Under the pieces are notes generated by a model. It had not been told where the DNA came from. It saw nothing but the letters and a program-made list of their open reading frames with translations, and made no database searches. The position numbers and the translations under genes were made by a program. From the NCBI GenBank assembly GCA_028709985.1, contig JAQUTB010000134.1:1-5611 (forward strand): a stretch of 5,611 bases of DNA, given 5' to 3'. Every line of letters begins with the position of its first letter. Positions within the stretch are counted from its first letter, which is position 1. Positions 5,420-5,611 of this stretch are shown here, in pieces. The stretch comes from Dethiosulfovibrio sp. (lineage in GTDB: Bacteria > Synergistota > Synergistia > Synergistales > Dethiosulfovibrionaceae).

Positions 5420-5611
5420 ATGGCCCTGGTGGTCCAAAAATACGGCGGTTCGTCGGTTGCCACGGCGGACCACATAAAGGCGGTCGCCGCGAAGGTGGCG
5501 AAAAGGGTCCAGTCAGGGGACAGGCTCGCCGTGGTGGTCTCAGCCATGGGGGACACCACCGACGACCTAATAGCCCTGGCGGGTAAGGTGAGCTCCACGC
5601 CGAGCCCCAGG
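5420..5611 (+). CDS. lysC: aspartate kinase, N-terminal part (cut by the window edge)
   Basis: Aspartate kinase phosphorylates aspartate, the first step of the aspartate family pathway. Sixty-four residues are visible. They start MALVVQKYGGSSVATADHI, with the KxGG(S/T)SV nucleotide/substrate motif at 7-13, and include VVVSAMGDTTDDL (38-50), the second signature of the kinase domain. The ATG at 5420 follows the dapH stop by 2 nt, with AGGGAG (5406-5411) 8 nt upstream. The regulatory ACT domains are beyond the window, so neither feedback type nor fusion to homoserine dehydrogenase can be judged. Its place as the last visible gene in the lysine operon suggests a lysine-dedicated isozyme under the same T-box control. 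Confidence 0.95.
   Translation, partial: MALVVQKYGGSSVATADHIKAVAAKVAKRVQSGDRLAVVVSAMGDTTDDLIALAGKVSSTPSPR

Overview
The window looks like a chromosomal segment of an anaerobic bacterium. GC content is moderate to high and Shine-Dalgarno (SD) sequences are strong. The gene types, a T-box-controlled lysine operon using the acetylase branch, and an HD-GYP protein together suggest Synergistota (Dethiosulfovibrio-like) or a related T-box-using lineage. The taxonomic guess comes from memory of protein style and was not searched.

Layout. Positions 1-131 (minus) hold the start of an exported protein that runs off the left edge. A short divergent intergenic region (132-253) leads to an HD-GYP domain protein (254-1525, plus). 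It converges on, and overlaps by 23 bp, an M20D-type amidohydrolase (1503-2684, minus). The 521-bp gap 2685-3205 contains no gene. It carries a consensus sigma-70-type promoter with two inverted repeats laid over it, then a roughly 460-nt untranslated leader.

The leader is a T-box. It has a 5' hairpin, a Stem I whose specifier position reads AAG (lysine), further hairpins, and then two complete antiterminator/terminator modules in tandem (2984-3039 and 3075-3130). Only one Stem I serves both. A separate perfect hairpin (3155-3176) lies between the last terminator and the first gene.

The operon dapA-dapB-dapH-lysC (3206 to the right edge) is tightly packed, with a 4-bp overlap, a 19-bp overlap and a 2-bp gap. 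LysC phosphorylates aspartate. DapA and DapB make tetrahydrodipicolinate, and DapH acetylates it. The acetylase branch needs an N-acetyl-diaminopimelate deacetylase of the M20D family, and the gene divergent from this operon is an M20D protein, so it is a candidate for that step. DapA lacks the residues that bind inhibitory lysine in E. coli, which fits control through charged/uncharged tRNA-Lys at the leader.

The most noteworthy item is the partially duplicated lysine T-box: one tRNA decoding domain followed by two serial transcription gates.
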